Assembly: GCA_964584245.1 (NCBI GenBank)
Contig: CAZOZK010000018.1
Span: 1-14,561 of the forward strand
Direction of reading: 5' to 3'
Source of the DNA: CAZOZK01 sp964584245
GTDB lineage: Bacteria; Patescibacteriota; Microgenomatia; UBA1400; PJMF01
Length of the DNA: 14,561 bases
The translations under genes were made by a program, and so were the position numbers. Positions 14,466-14,561 of the stretch are shown here, one piece after another. Below the pieces are notes generated by a model. The model saw nothing but the letters and a program-made list of their open reading frames with translations. It did no database searches and was not told the origin of the DNA. Positions within the stretch are counted from its first letter, which is position 1. Each line of letters opens with the position of its first letter.

Positions 14466-14487
14466 GGGGGTTTCTGGGGATGCGGGG
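14466..14487 (+). other. G-run tract upstream of the lemA promoter
   Basis: Three runs of 5, 4 and 4 G are spaced 5 and 4 bases apart on the + strand. The canonical G-quadruplex needs a fourth run, which I do not see. It stands out in an otherwise AT-rich intergenic stretch. The remainder of 14488-14561 holds no gene I can support. Confidence 0.5.
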
Positions 14488-14543
14488 CTTAATGATTGTA
14501 ATGAGCTGGAATTTTTGAGATAGCAAAAACTCAAATTCTTTTG

Positions 14544-14549
14544 TATAAT
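14544..14549 (+). promoter_or_regulatory. Perfect -10 hexamer TATAAT near the right edge
   Basis: TATAAT on the + strand matches the -10 consensus fully, but no -35 fits at 16-18 bases (TTGAGA at 14515-14520 is 23 bases away). It may serve a divergent gene beyond the window. Only 12 bases of sequence follow. Confidence 0.25.
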
Positions 14550-14561
14550 CAAGTTTCGTTA

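Noticed and set aside
14466..14487. G-quadruplex as a substrate for the PIF1-like helicase.
   Set aside because: Only three G-runs are present, and the link to the helicase would be speculation.
1..14561. Alternative genetic code with TGA read as Gly or Trp, known in some Patescibacteria.
   Set aside because: TGA ends the helicase, htpX and yraN frames at the expected protein ends, and no conserved protein contains an in-frame TGA.

Overview
The window holds thirteen protein-coding genes, one of them cut by the left edge, and almost no free space. I see no RNA gene, insertion sequence or CRISPR array. All three stop codons end genes, TGA among them, and tryptophan is always TGG, so the standard code applies. 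Tight packing, a scarcity of Shine-Dalgarno sites, a GatCAB amidotransferase, a stand-alone PIF1-like helicase, a LemA-HtpX pair and a divergent CTP synthase suggest a Patescibacteria (CPR) genome. That placement is inference and would need a tree of DnaE, GatB or L19.

Left part (1-2985, + strand): the C-terminal end of a small membrane-associated protein of a DUF3592-like kind; a PIF1/RecD-type DNA helicase; then, overlapping it by four bases, a protein joining a P-loop kinase to a HAD phosphatase in the domain order of phage T4 polynucleotide kinase-phosphatase. The coupling of the last two suggests a joint role in nucleic-acid processing or repair.

Right part (2957-14383, - strand): ten co-directional genes read from right to left: lemA, htpX, gatC, gatA, gatB, dnaE, pyrG, a purine-type phosphoribosyltransferase, rplS and yraN. 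A clear sigma-70-type promoter and a good Shine-Dalgarno sequence precede lemA. Later genes are 1 to 53 bases apart or overlap. The cluster combines membrane-protein quality control, glutaminyl/asparaginyl-tRNA formation, DNA replication, CTP synthesis, base salvage and a ribosomal protein. Its last gene meets the kinase-HAD gene tail to tail with a 29-base overlap and no visible terminator.

Points of most interest: (1) the helicase plus kinase-HAD cassette; (2) a CTP synthase whose usual GDIES motif at the pyrimidine site reads GEYQN; (3) -10-like hexamers placed 6-9 bases before several start codons that lack a Shine-Dalgarno site, which suggests leaderless transcripts; (4) an unavoidable two-frame overlap between rplS and yraN.
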